In this document: one piece after another, positions 1 to 8,617 of the stretch | Numbering within the stretch: the stretch's first letter is position 1 | Layout: each line of letters starts with the position of its first letter | Assembly (NCBI RefSeq): GCF_004006235.1 | Contig: NZ_CP034753.1 | Coordinates: 1,922,001-1,986,000 of the forward strand | Direction: 5' to 3' | Source: Agromyces sp. LHK192 | GTDB lineage: Bacteria; Actinomycetota; Actinomycetes; Actinomycetales; Microbacteriaceae | Length of the DNA: 64,000 bases | Made by a program: the position numbers and the translations under genes | Notes under the pieces: generated by a model | The model's database searches: none | Seen by the model: the letters and a program-made list of their open reading frames with translations, nothing else | Told to the model about the DNA's origin: nothing

Positions 1-1026
1 GCGGGCCTGTACGTCAGCGAGATGATCACGAGCCGTGCGCTCGTCGAGCGCACGCCCGAGTCGATGCGGCTCATCACGCACCACGAGTCCGAGACGACGC
101 GGTCGATCCAGCTCTACGGCGTCGACCCGAAGACGGTCGCCGAGGCGGTCACGATGCTCGTCGCCGAGGACCGGGCCGACCACATCGACCTGAACTTCGG
201 ATGCCCAGTGCCGAAGGTCACGCGTAAGGGCGGCGGGTCGGCGCTGCCGTGGAAGACGGGCCTGTTCCGCGACATCGTCGAGGGCGCCGTGCGCGCGGCG
301 GGCGACATCCCGCTCACGGTGAAGATGCGCAAGGGCATCGACGCCGACCACCTCACCTACCTCGAGGCGGGACGCATCGCCGAGGGCGCGGGCGTCGCGG
401 CCGTCGCGCTGCACGCGCGTACCGCGTCGGAGTTCTACTCCGGCGAGGCCGACTGGTCGGCGATCACGAAGCTGAAGGAGACGGTGACGACCGTTCCGGT
501 GCTCGGCAACGGCGACATCTGGTCGGCCGACGACGCACTGCGCATGGTCGCCGAGACCGGTTGCGACGGCGTCGTCGTCGGGCGCGGATGCCTCGGCCGC
601 CCGTGGCTGTTCGGCGACCTCGCCGCCGGGTTCCGCGGCGAGGACCGCAAGTACGAGCCGTCGCTCGGCGACGTCGCCCGCACGTTCCGGCGGCACGCCG
701 AGCTGCTCGCCGACTTCTTCGACAGCGAGGAGCGCGGGTGCCGCGACATCCGCAAGCACGTCGCCTGGTACTTCAAGGGGTACCCGGTCGGCGGCGAGCT
801 GCGGGCGAAGCTCGCGACGGTCGACACGCTCGAACACCTCGACGACCTGCTCGCGACGCTCGACTGGGAGATGCCGTACCCCGGTGAGGGCGCCGAGGGC
901 CCGCGCGGCCGCGCCGGCACGCCGAAGAATCCGGCGCTGCCCGACGGCTGGCTCGACTCGCAGGAGCTCGCCGGCCACGATCGGGTCACCCTCGTCGACG
1001 CCGAACTCGACACGAGCGGCGGCTGA
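1..1026 (+). CDS. dusB: tRNA-dihydrouridine synthase (5' end outside window)
   Basis: FMN enzyme that reduces specific uridines in tRNA to dihydrouridine, using NADPH. The frame is open from base 1 (AGLYVSEMITSRALVER), so the N-terminus lies before the window; 341 residues are visible. The active-site block NFGCPVPKV, with the catalytic Cys at about visible residue 68, is followed by RKGGGSAL. The FMN-phosphate region GNGDIW and GVVVGRGCLGRPW is intact, and the C-terminal helical domain runs to the stop. The gene is 5 bp from dgt on the same strand, the usual actinobacterial order dusB-dgt-dnaG. Family assignment is firm; the DusB subtype is inferred from the context. Confidence 0.93.
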   Translation, partial: AGLYVSEMITSRALVERTPESMRLITHHESETTRSIQLYGVDPKTVAEAVTMLVAEDRADHIDLNFGCPVPKVTRKGGGSALPWKTGLFRDIVEGAVRAAGDIPLTVKMRKGIDADHLTYLEAGRIAEGAGVAAVALHARTASEFYSGEADWSAITKLKETVTTVPVLGNGDIWSADDALRMVAETGCDGVVVGRGCLGRPWLFGDLAAGFRGEDRKYEPSLGDVARTFRRHAELLADFFDSEERGCRDIRKHVAWYFKGYPVGGELRAKLATVDTLEHLDDLLATLDWEMPYPGEGAEGPRGRAGTPKNPALPDGWLDSQELAGHDRVTLVDAELDTSGG

Positions 1027-1031
1027 GCCCC

Positions 1032-2288
1032 GTGCGCGAACGACTCTTCGGCGGCTACGACGACGCCGACGTGGAGCGGATGCTGCCCGAGGAGCACTCC
1101 TCGCGGCGCAGCGACTTCGCCCGCGATCGGGCACGCCTGCTGCACTCCAGCGCGCTGCGGCGCCTCGCGGCGAAGACGCAGGTGCTGAGCCCGACCGCCG
1201 GGCTCGACTTCGCCCGCAACCGCCTGACGCACTCGCTCGAGGTCGCGCAGATCGGGCGGGAGTTGGCCGCGAACCTCGCGCTCGACCCCGACGTGGTCGA
1301 CACCGCCTGCCTGGCGCACGACCTCGGCCACCCGCCGTTCGGCCACAACGGCGAGAAGGCACTCAACACGTGGGCCGCCGACATCGGCGGGTTCGAGGGC
1401 AATGCGCAGACCCTGCGCGTCCTGACCCGGCTCGAGCCGAAGGTGTTCGGCGACGACGGGCGCAGCTACGGGCTCAACCTGACGCGCGCGAGCCTCGACG
1501 CGAGCTGCAAGTACCCGTGGCCCGAAGACCAGGGCGTCGCCGACCCGTCGGGTCGGCAGAAGTTCGGCTTCTACGCCGACGACGTGGCGGCCTTCGAGTG
1601 GCTGCGGGCCGGCGCCCCGGCCCGACGTCTGTGCATCGAGGCCCAGGTGATGGACCTGAGCGACGACATCGCGTACTCGGTGCACGACTTCGAGGACGCG
1701 ATCGTCAACGGCTACATCGACGTCGAGGCGCTCGGTGCCCGGGTCGACCACGACGACCTCGTCGCATCCATGTCGGAGTGGATCGGCGGGGCGATCCCGG
1801 CAGACGAGCTCATCGCCGCGTTCGACCGGCTCGACTCGCTGCCCGACTGGCTCGACTCGTGGAGCGGCAGCCGCCGCGACCACGCCCGGCTCAAGAACCT
1901 CACGAGCCAGCTCATCGGCCGATTCGCGCACGCCGCGACGGATGCCACCCGCTCCGCGTTCCCGCTCGCGAGCCTGATCCGCTTCGACGCCGACGTCGTC
2001 GTGCCGCACGCGATCCAGGCCGAGATCGCGGTGCTGAAGGGCATCGTCGCGACCTTCGTGATGTCGCGCAACACCCGGCAGCCGATCTACGCGCAGCAGC
2101 GGAGCATCCTCACCGGGCTCGCCGACGTGCTGCTCGCGACGGGCGACCAGCACCTCGATCCCGGCTTCGCCGACGACTGGCGCGCCGCCGCAGACGACCG
2201 AGCCCGCAAGCGCGTCATCGTCGACCAGGTGCAGGGGCTGACCGATCAGTCGGCGCTCGCCTGGTACGAACGGCTCGTGCAGCGCTGA
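1032..2288 (+). CDS. dgt: deoxyguanosinetriphosphate triphosphohydrolase-like protein
   Basis: HD-domain hydrolase that removes triphosphate from dNTPs, 418 aa, GTG start. The metal-binding residues of the HD fold are visible: His67 in RNRLTHS, His96-Asp97 in AHDLGHPPFGHNGE, and a later Asp in DLSDDIAYSVHDFED. The length and the DLGHPPFGHNGE block are typical of bacterial dGTPase-like proteins. It follows dusB by 5 bp and precedes dnaG, so it is probably co-transcribed with both. Nothing in it looks damaged. Substrate preference (dGTP or any dNTP) cannot be read from the sequence. Confidence 0.93.
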   Translation: MRERLFGGYDDADVERMLPEEHSSRRSDFARDRARLLHSSALRRLAAKTQVLSPTAGLDFARNRLTHSLEVAQIGRELAANLALDPDVVDTACLAHDLGHPPFGHNGEKALNTWAADIGGFEGNAQTLRVLTRLEPKVFGDDGRSYGLNLTRASLDASCKYPWPEDQGVADPSGRQKFGFYADDVAAFEWLRAGAPARRLCIEAQVMDLSDDIAYSVHDFEDAIVNGYIDVEALGARVDHDDLVASMSEWIGGAIPADELIAAFDRLDSLPDWLDSWSGSRRDHARLKNLTSQLIGRFAHAATDATRSAFPLASLIRFDADVVVPHAIQAEIAVLKGIVATFVMSRNTRQPIYAQQRSILTGLADVLLATGDQHLDPGFADDWRAAADDRARKRVIVDQVQGLTDQSALAWYERLVQR

Positions 2289-2352
2289 CCGCGCCGCAGC
2301 CCGACGCAGGACGGCGGGCCCGAGCGGTGCCGACCGGATCTAGGATGTGAGC

Positions 2353-4333
2353 ATGGCGGGCCGAATTCGACAGAGCGATGTCGAAGAGGTGAAGGCACGC
2401 ACGAACATCGCCGACATCGTGGGCGAGCACGTCACGCTGAAGTCGGCCGGCGTCGGTTCGCTGAAGGGCCTGTGCCCGTTCCACGACGAGCGCAGTCCGA
2501 GCTTCCACGTGCGGCCGCAACTCGGCTACTACCACTGCTTCGGCTGCGGCGAGTCCGGCGACGTCTACTCCTTCCTCCAGAAGATGGACCACGTCTCGTT
2601 CTCGGAGGCGGTCGAACGGCTCGCGGGGCGCCTCGGCTACGCGCTCAACTACGAGGACGGTGGCGGCCCGTCGCAGGACCACGGCAATCGCGCGCGACTG
2701 CTCGCCGCGAACCAGGCTGCGGGGGAGTACTTCGTCGAGCAGCTCGGTTCGCCCGAGGCCGACGTGGCTCGACGCTTCCTCGGCGAGCGCGGCTTCGACG
2801 CCGAGGCGGCGAAGCGGTTCGGCGTCGGATTCGCGCCGAAGAGCTGGGACAGGCTGACGAACCACCTGAAGGGCCGCGGCTTCTCGCACGAGGAGCAGGC
2901 CGCCGCCGGGCTCGTCTCGCAGGGCGACCGCGGCGTGTACGACCGGTTCCGCGGGCGCCTGGTGTGGCCGATCCGGGATGTCACCGGCCAGGTCGTCGGC
3001 TTCGGCGCGCGCCGCCTGCTGGAGGACGACAACGGGCCGAAGTACCTGAACACCCCCGAGACGGCCGTGTACCGCAAGGCGCAGGTGCTGTACGGGCTCG
3101 ACCTCGCCAAGCGCGACATCTCGCGCACCAGGCGGGTCGTCGTCGTCGAGGGGTACACCGACGTCATGGCGTGCCACCTCGCGGGCGTGACGACCGCGAT
3201 CGCGACGTGCGGCACCGCGTTCGGCGTCGAGCACATCCGGGTGCTGCGGCGGGTGCTCGGCGACGACACCGGCGGCGGCGAGGTCGTGTTCACGTTCGAC
3301 GGCGACGCGGCCGGGCAGCAGGCCGCGATGCGCGCGTTCGCCGAGGAGCAGCGGTTCACCGCGCAGACCTACGTCGCGGTCGCGCCCGACGGCCTCGACC
3401 CGTGCGATCTGCGCCTGGCGAAGGGCGACCACGCCGTGCGAGCACTGATCGACGAGAAGACGCCGCTGTTCGAGTTCGTCATCCGCCACACGGTGTCGCG
3501 ATTCGACCTCGAGTCGGTCGAGGGCCGAGTCGGCGCGCTTCGCGCCGCGGCTCCGGTCATCGCCGAGATCCGCGACCGGTCGTTGCGTCCCGGCTACACG
3601 CGCGAGCTGGCGCGGATGCTGGGGCTCGAGCTCGCCGAGGTCGAGCGCGCGGTCCGCGGTGCGGCCGCCCGCGGGCGCGACGGCGGTCGTGACGGAGACC
3701 GATCGGGGCCCACCGCGACGGCGCCCGCGACGGCGGGCGGCGCGACGGCCGCGAGGCCGGCTCCGCGTTCGATGGCGGCCCGCCAGGGGAGGGGCATCCG
3801 CTCGGCCGCTCGACGGCTCGCGTGCTGCGACGGGCGCCCCGCCACCCGAGCCGGCGCGACCGTTCTCGATCACCGAGCTGCCGACCGATCCGTCGACCAG
3901 GCTCGAACGCGACGCGTTGCAGGCCATGCTGCAGTTCCCCGAAGCCGCGGGAGCAGACCTCATCCGGCACGCCACCGACAGCCGCTTCGGCAACGAGACG
4001 CTCGCGGTCGTGCGCGACGGCATCGCGTCGGCGCTCGCGACCGACGGCGCCGTCCGCGTCGACCGCGTCGTCGCCGAGGTGCCGGCACCGTTCGCGGGCG
4101 TCGTGCAGCAGCTCGCGGTCGCGCCAGTGCCGCAGCGCACCGAGACCGCGACGACCGCGTACGTGCGCGGCGTCGTGACCTCGCTCGTCGAGCGCGAGTT
4201 GCTCCGGCAGAAGCGCGAGCTGCTCGGGCGGCTGCAGCGCACCGACCCGGCCGAGCGCGAGACGTATTCGGCGATCCAGCGCGCGCTCGTCGAACTGGAG
4301 CGCGAGCGGCGGGCGCTCTCCGAGTCCGACTGA
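2353..4333 (+). CDS. dnaG: DNA primase, reading frame broken in the linker
   Basis: Makes RNA primers for replication. The ATG at 2353 is preferred over the GTG at 2347 because AGGA lies 7 nt upstream. The CHC2 zinc finger (Cys41, His44, Cys62, Cys65), the RNA polymerase core and the TOPRIM residues (VVVEGYTD near residue 262, FTFDGDAAGQ near 312) are read in one frame to about 3700-3840. The C-terminal DnaB-binding domain (FSITELPTDPSTRLERDAL to ALSESD) is read in the +1 frame and ends at 4333. The break lies in a GC-rich, Gly/Ala/Arg/Pro-rich linker. Primase is essential, so a one-base sequencing error or a harmless linker polymorphism is more likely than loss. Without the shift, the first frame runs out of homology and stops at 4458. 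Confidence 0.9.
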
Positions 4334-4351
4334 GCCGAGTCCGACTGAGCC
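4322..4351 (+). repeat. 15-bp perfect tandem duplication over the dnaG stop codon
   Basis: The unit gagtccgactgagcc occurs twice in direct succession (4322-4336 and 4337-4351). It carries the last codons of dnaG and its TGA stop, so the stop is present twice in the same frame. A third partial copy (gag) follows. It looks like a replication-slippage duplication without effect on the protein. Confidence 0.9.
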
Positions 4352-4723
4352 GAGCACGGCGGATCGCCTCGAGGCTTCGGCGCGGCTGCCGGGAACACGT
4401 CTTCGTCATCCCTCCTGCGGGTGGTGTGTGCCATATTGCAGCATCCTGCGCGGGGTGACCCGTCGGAATCGGGGAACGGTATCCGTTGCGATCTCCGATG
4501 ATTCGATCAGGTAACGCTTCCCGGACCTGAACGATCCATCGTGATAGTCCTATTGACACCGGTTCGGATCGAGCGCGGGGAGACGACGTCGCTGTCCATG
4601 GACGTCGGCTCCACGCCTGGACCCCGGCCGATGGTTCCACCGGCTCCCTGCCGTCTGAAGCCATCACCCCCGCCGTGGCTGCCTTGGCCACGCGTGTCCC
4701 ATCTCAGGAAGAGGTAGACGGAT
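4334..4723. other. 390-bp intergenic region before the peptide ABC operon
   Basis: No gene is seen between dnaG and the solute-binding protein. It must hold the promoter and leader of the transporter operon. A TTGACA hexamer sits at 4553-4558, but no convincing -10 box follows at 16-19 nt. A short hairpin (gtggc/gccac, 4675-4691) lies shortly before the ribosome binding site AGGAAGAGG (about 4708-4716) of the gene at 4724. No known riboswitch was recognised. Confidence 0.6.
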
Positions 4724-6358
4724 ATGGCATCCGCATCCCAGCTCCGGCGTCGCGGCCTCGTCGCGGCGGCCGGCGTCTCGGTGGCCGCCCTCACGCTCGC
4801 CGGCTGCACCGCCGGCGGCAGCGAAGGCGAGACCGCCTCGGGCGACTCGATCACCATCGGCACCACCGAGCAGGTCACGGCGCTCGACCCGGCCGGCTCG
4901 TACGACAACGGCTCGTTCGCCGTCATGAACCAGGTCTACCCGTTCCTGCTGAACACCCCGTACGGCAGCCCCGACGTCGAGCCCGACATCGCGGAGTCGG
5001 CCGAGTTCACCTCGGAGAACCAGTACACGGTGACCCTCAAGGAGGGCCTGACCTTCGCGAACGGCAACGAGCTCACCTCTTCGGACGTGAAGTTCACCTT
5101 CGACCGCCAGCTCGCGATCGCCGACGAGAACGGCCCGTCGTCGCTGCTGTACAACCTCGAGTCGGTCGACGCGCCCGACGACCTCACGGTCGTGTTCAAC
5201 CTGATCTCGCCGAACGACCAGATCTTCCCGCAGATCCTGTCGAGCCCGGTGGGCCCGATCGTCGACGAGGACGTCTTCTCGGCCGACTCGCTGACCAGCG
5301 ACGCCGACATCGTCGACGGTGAGCCGTTCGCCGGCCAGTACTCGATCTCGAGCTTCAAGGTCAACGAGTTGGTGCAGTACAAGGCCAACCCCGACTACCA
5401 GGGCATCCTGGGCGAGGCGAAGACCGAGACGGTCAACGTGCGGTACTACACCGACGCGTCGAACCTGAAGCTCGACGTCCAGGAGGGCAACATCGATGTC
5501 GCGCACCGCACGCTCAGCGCGACCGACATCGAGGACCTCCGCGGCAACGACAACGTGAAGGTCGTCGACGGCCCCGGCGGCGAGATCCGCTACCTGGTCT
5601 TCAACTTCAACACGATGCCGTTCGGTGCGACCACGGCCGAGGCCGACCCGGCCAAGGCGCTCGCCGTGCGTCAGGCGATCGCGGACCTCATCGACCGCGA
5701 CGCGATCTCGGAGGACGTCTACAAGGGCACCTTCACGCCGCTCTACTCGTACGTGCCCGAGGGCCTCACGGGTGCGAACGAGGCGCTCAAGGGCCTCTAC
5801 GGCGACGGCAACGGCGCGCCCGACGCGGACAAGGCCGCGGAGCGTCTCTCCGCAGCCGGCATCCAGACGCCGCTCGACATCTCGATCCAGTACGTCGCCG
5901 AGCGTTACGGCCCGTCGTCGTCCGACGAGTACGCGATCATCAAGGAGAACCTCGAGGAGTCGGGCCTGTTCACGGTCAACCTGCAGTCGACCGAGTGGGT
6001 GCAGTACTCCGAGGACCGCGTCGCCGACCTGTACCCGGCCTACCAGCTCGGCTGGTTCCCGGACTACTCGGACGCCGACAACTACCTCACGCCGTTCTTC
6101 CTCACGGAGAACTTCCTGTCGAACCACTACGACAACCCCGAGGTCAACGACCTCATCCTCGAGCAGGCCGTGACGGCCGACGAGGCGGCGCGCGAGGCGC
6201 TGATCGGTGAGATCCAGGACAAGGTCGCCGCGGACCTCTCGACCATCCCGTACATGCAGGGCGCGCAGGTCGCGGTCGTCGGTGCGGACGTCGAGGGTGC
6301 CGAGGACACGCTGGACGCGTCGTTCAAGTTCCGGTACGCCGCCCTCACCAAGGGCTGA
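4724..6358 (+). CDS. ABC transporter substrate-binding lipoprotein, peptide family (SBP_bac_5)
   Basis: Extracellular binding protein, 544 aa, that delivers oligopeptides or similar ligands to the permeases encoded downstream. The N-terminus has an Arg-rich stretch, a hydrophobic core and a lipobox LAGC with lipidated Cys28, so the protein is tethered outside the membrane. The family 5 pattern is visible: an early LDPAGSYDNG region, LKEGLTFANGNELTSSDVKFTFDR and a C-terminal domain ending RYAALTKG. The ATG is preceded by AGGAAGAGG. It is separated from the first permease by a strong hairpin, as is common where the binding protein is needed in excess. The actual ligand cannot be told from sequence. 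Confidence 0.93.
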   Translation: MASASQLRRRGLVAAAGVSVAALTLAGCTAGGSEGETASGDSITIGTTEQVTALDPAGSYDNGSFAVMNQVYPFLLNTPYGSPDVEPDIAESAEFTSENQYTVTLKEGLTFANGNELTSSDVKFTFDRQLAIADENGPSSLLYNLESVDAPDDLTVVFNLISPNDQIFPQILSSPVGPIVDEDVFSADSLTSDADIVDGEPFAGQYSISSFKVNELVQYKANPDYQGILGEAKTETVNVRYYTDASNLKLDVQEGNIDVAHRTLSATDIEDLRGNDNVKVVDGPGGEIRYLVFNFNTMPFGATTAEADPAKALAVRQAIADLIDRDAISEDVYKGTFTPLYSYVPEGLTGANEALKGLYGDGNGAPDADKAAERLSAAGIQTPLDISIQYVAERYGPSSSDEYAIIKENLEESGLFTVNLQSTEWVQYSEDRVADLYPAYQLGWFPDYSDADNYLTPFFLTENFLSNHYDNPEVNDLILEQAVTADEAAREALIGEIQDKVAADLSTIPYMQGAQVAVVGADVEGAEDTLDASFKFRYAALTKG

Positions 6359-6390
6359 TCCCGTCCGACTAGAGTCGACCTGATCGACCG

Positions 6391-6426
6391 ACGGGGGCGA
6401 CCCGCATCCGCGCGGGTCGCCCCCGT
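6391..6426 (+). terminator. 15-bp perfect inverted repeat inside the peptide ABC operon
   Basis: The arms acgggggcgacccgc (6391-6405) and its exact complement (6412-6426) enclose a 6-nt loop, 33 nt after the binding-protein stop and 24 nt before the permease start. There is no T-run. It probably works as a partial terminator or as a 3' stabilising structure for the binding-protein mRNA, not as a full stop, because the permease has no other obvious promoter. Confidence 0.7.
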
Positions 6427-6449
6427 TCCATGCACCACGTGAGGAATCC

Positions 6450-7541
6450 ATGTCCGCTGTCGATGTGACGCCGCGGCCTGCGACCCCGGCCCCGGCCGCC
6501 ACGCAGTCCAAACCGAAGGGCGGGGGTTTCGGGCGCTACCTGCTCATCCGATTCATCCTGATCTTCCCGACCATCCTGATCCTGGTCACGATGGTGTTCT
6601 TCCTGATGCGCTTGACCGGCGACCCCATCACCGCCGCGCAGGGAGGCCGGCTCAGCGCCGACCAACTCGCCGAACTGCGCGCCGCCGCCGGGTACGACCG
6701 GCCCGTCTTCGTGCAGTACCTCGAGTACCTCGGCCAGATCGCCGTGCTCGACTTCGGGTCGACCCTGACCACGAACCGCCCCGTGATCGAGATCCTCGCG
6801 ACCTACGGGCCGGCCACGTTCGAGCTGGTCTTCTACTCGCTCATCGTCGCGTTCGCCGTCGGCATCCCGCTCGGCCTTCGCGCCGCCTATCACCGCGACA
6901 AGCCGGAGGACGCGGTGTACCGCGTGCTCGCAATCGTCTGGTACGCGGTGCCGATCTTCTTCGGCGGGCTCCTGCTGAAGCTCGTGTTCTCGGTCTGGCT
7001 CAAGTGGTTCCCGGTCGCTGGCCGGTCGAGCATCGACTCCGAGATCGAGATGGGCATGCTCCCGCACCCGACGGGGTTCTACACGATCGACGCGATCATG
7101 ACGGGGGACCCCCGGGTGCTCGGCGACGTGCTCTCGCACGTCGTCCTCCCCGCGATCGCGCTGGGCCTGCTGACCGCGGGCATCTTCCTGCGCCTGGTTC
7201 GCACCAACGTGATCGGCACCCTCTCGACCGACTACGTGGACGCCGCCCGTTCGCGCGGCGTCGCGGAGTCGCGGCTGCTGCGCAAGCACGCCTACCGGCC
7301 TGCGCTCATCCCGATCATCACGGTGATCGGCCTGCAGATCGCGCTGCTCCTCTCGGGCGCCGTGCTCACCGAGACGACCTTCGAATGGAAGGGCCTCGGC
7401 TTCATGCTCGCCGAGTTCCTCGAGTCGCGCGACTTCGTCGCCGTGCAGGGCATCGTCGCGCTGCTCGCGGTGATCGTCGCGCTCACGAACTTCATCGTCG
7501 ACATCATCGCGGCGTTCATCGACCCGAGGGTGAGGTACTGA
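6450..7541 (+). CDS. peptide ABC transporter permease (DppB-like)
   Basis: Inner-membrane permease, 363 aa. A Pro/Ala-rich cytoplasmic N-terminus (about 25 residues) is followed by a first transmembrane helix (YLLIRFILIFPTILILVTMV), a periplasmic segment with RLTGDPI, and the binding-protein-dependent transport domain. The ATPase-contacting EAA-like loop reads DYVDAARSRGVAESRLLRKHAYRPA in two parts around residues 258-282. The GLGFMLAEFLESRD region near the C-terminus is typical of DppB-type permeases. It overlaps the next permease (TGATG), so the two are translationally coupled. Confidence 0.92.
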   Translation: MSAVDVTPRPATPAPAATQSKPKGGGFGRYLLIRFILIFPTILILVTMVFFLMRLTGDPITAAQGGRLSADQLAELRAAAGYDRPVFVQYLEYLGQIAVLDFGSTLTTNRPVIEILATYGPATFELVFYSLIVAFAVGIPLGLRAAYHRDKPEDAVYRVLAIVWYAVPIFFGGLLLKLVFSVWLKWFPVAGRSSIDSEIEMGMLPHPTGFYTIDAIMTGDPRVLGDVLSHVVLPAIALGLLTAGIFLRLVRTNVIGTLSTDYVDAARSRGVAESRLLRKHAYRPALIPIITVIGLQIALLLSGAVLTETTFEWKGLGFMLAEFLESRDFVAVQGIVALLAVIVALTNFIVDIIAAFIDPRVRY

Positions 7542-8617
7542 TGACCGCCACCACCGCAACCGCAGCGGCGCCGAAGCGCCGTCTCGTCGACCGGCTCCCG
7601 GTCGTCCACCAGGTCCGCCAGAGCGTTGGCCTCCAGCGCGGCATGCTCGTCGCCGGTCTCATCATGCTCGGGGTGTTCATCCTCACGGCCGCGCTCGCCC
7701 CGTTGATCGCGCCGTTCGGCTTCGCCCAGCGCAGCGTCGACGGCGAGTCCTTCGGCACCCAGCAGCCGCCGTCGGCCGAACACTGGTTCGGCACCACCGT
7801 CGGCGGATACGACGTGCTGTCGCGCGTGATCTGGGGCACGCAGACCTCGCTCCTCGTGGTCGTGGTCGCCGTGCTGCTGTCGATCTTCATCGGCGTCGCG
7901 CTCGGTCTCTACGCCGGGTACTTCGGCGGCTGGCTCGACCGCACCCTCGTCGTGGTGTGCGACGCGATCTACGCGTTCCCGTCGCTGCTGCTCGCGATCG
8001 TCATGGCGATCGTCATCTCCGGCGGCCAGTCCAGCCTCTGGGGCGGCGTGCTCGCGGCGGCGATCTCGATCACCGTGATCTACATCCCGCAGTACTTCCG
8101 GGTGATCCGCGCGGAGGTCGTGCGCATCAAGGCCGAGGCGTACGTCGAGTCCGCCAAGGTCCTGGGCGCCTCGAGCTCGCGCATCGTGTTCAAGCACGTC
8201 TTCCGCAACTCGACGCGGACGCTGCCGCTGATCATCACCCTGAACTCGTCGGAGGCGATCCTCACGCTCACGGCGCTCGGCTTCCTCGGCTTCGGCATCG
8301 AGCCGACCGCTGCGGCCGAGTGGGGCTACGACCTCTCCAAGGCGCAGTCCGACGTGACGAGCGGCATCTGGTGGACCGCCCTGTTCCCGGGTCTCGCGAT
8401 CGTCTTCACGGTGCTCGCGATCACGCTCGTGGGCGAGAGCCTCAACGACCTCGCCGACCCGCGCCTGCGCGGCCGGCGCCGGGTCGCCCAGGCGGCCGGC
8501 CAGGTCGCCGCCACCTCGGTCGTGCCCGGCGGCACGCTGACCGCAGGCCCGGGCGGAGTCGAGGGGCTCGAACCAGGCGAGACATTCGACGAGCACGGAA
8601 TCGAGGTCAAGCAATGA
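7541..8617 (+). CDS. peptide ABC transporter permease (DppC-like)
   Basis: Second permease of the transporter, 358 aa, starting at the ATG that overlaps the preceding stop. It has the N-terminal DppC extension (helix MLVAGLIMLGVFILTAAL and a periplasmic loop with HWFGTTVGGYDVLSRVIWG), then five to six more helices. The coupling loop reads YVESAKVLGASSSRIVFKHV, and the late segment LGFLGFGIEPTAAAEWGYDL is typical of the subfamily. The C-terminus carries an unusually long hydrophilic tail of about 55 residues after the last helix. It overlaps the ATPase gene by 4 bp. Confidence 0.92.
   Translation: MTATTATAAAPKRRLVDRLPVVHQVRQSVGLQRGMLVAGLIMLGVFILTAALAPLIAPFGFAQRSVDGESFGTQQPPSAEHWFGTTVGGYDVLSRVIWGTQTSLLVVVVAVLLSIFIGVALGLYAGYFGGWLDRTLVVVCDAIYAFPSLLLAIVMAIVISGGQSSLWGGVLAAAISITVIYIPQYFRVIRAEVVRIKAEAYVESAKVLGASSSRIVFKHVFRNSTRTLPLIITLNSSEAILTLTALGFLGFGIEPTAAAEWGYDLSKAQSDVTSGIWWTALFPGLAIVFTVLAITLVGESLNDLADPRLRGRRRVAQAAGQVAATSVVPGGTLTAGPGGVEGLEPGETFDEHGIEVKQ

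Noticed and set aside
435-2153. A 572-codon open frame on the minus strand across dusB and dgt
   Set aside because: It runs opposite to two well-conserved genes and consists of Arg/Val/Glu/Asp-rich low-complexity sequence, as expected from antisense of high-GC coding DNA. The same holds for long antisense frames across the transporter, primase, GH38, surface-protein and polymerase genes.
4553-4581. TTGACA hexamer as promoter of the peptide ABC operon
   Set aside because: No acceptable -10 element lies 16-19 nt downstream, only a G-rich stretch. It was kept as a remark, not as a promoter.
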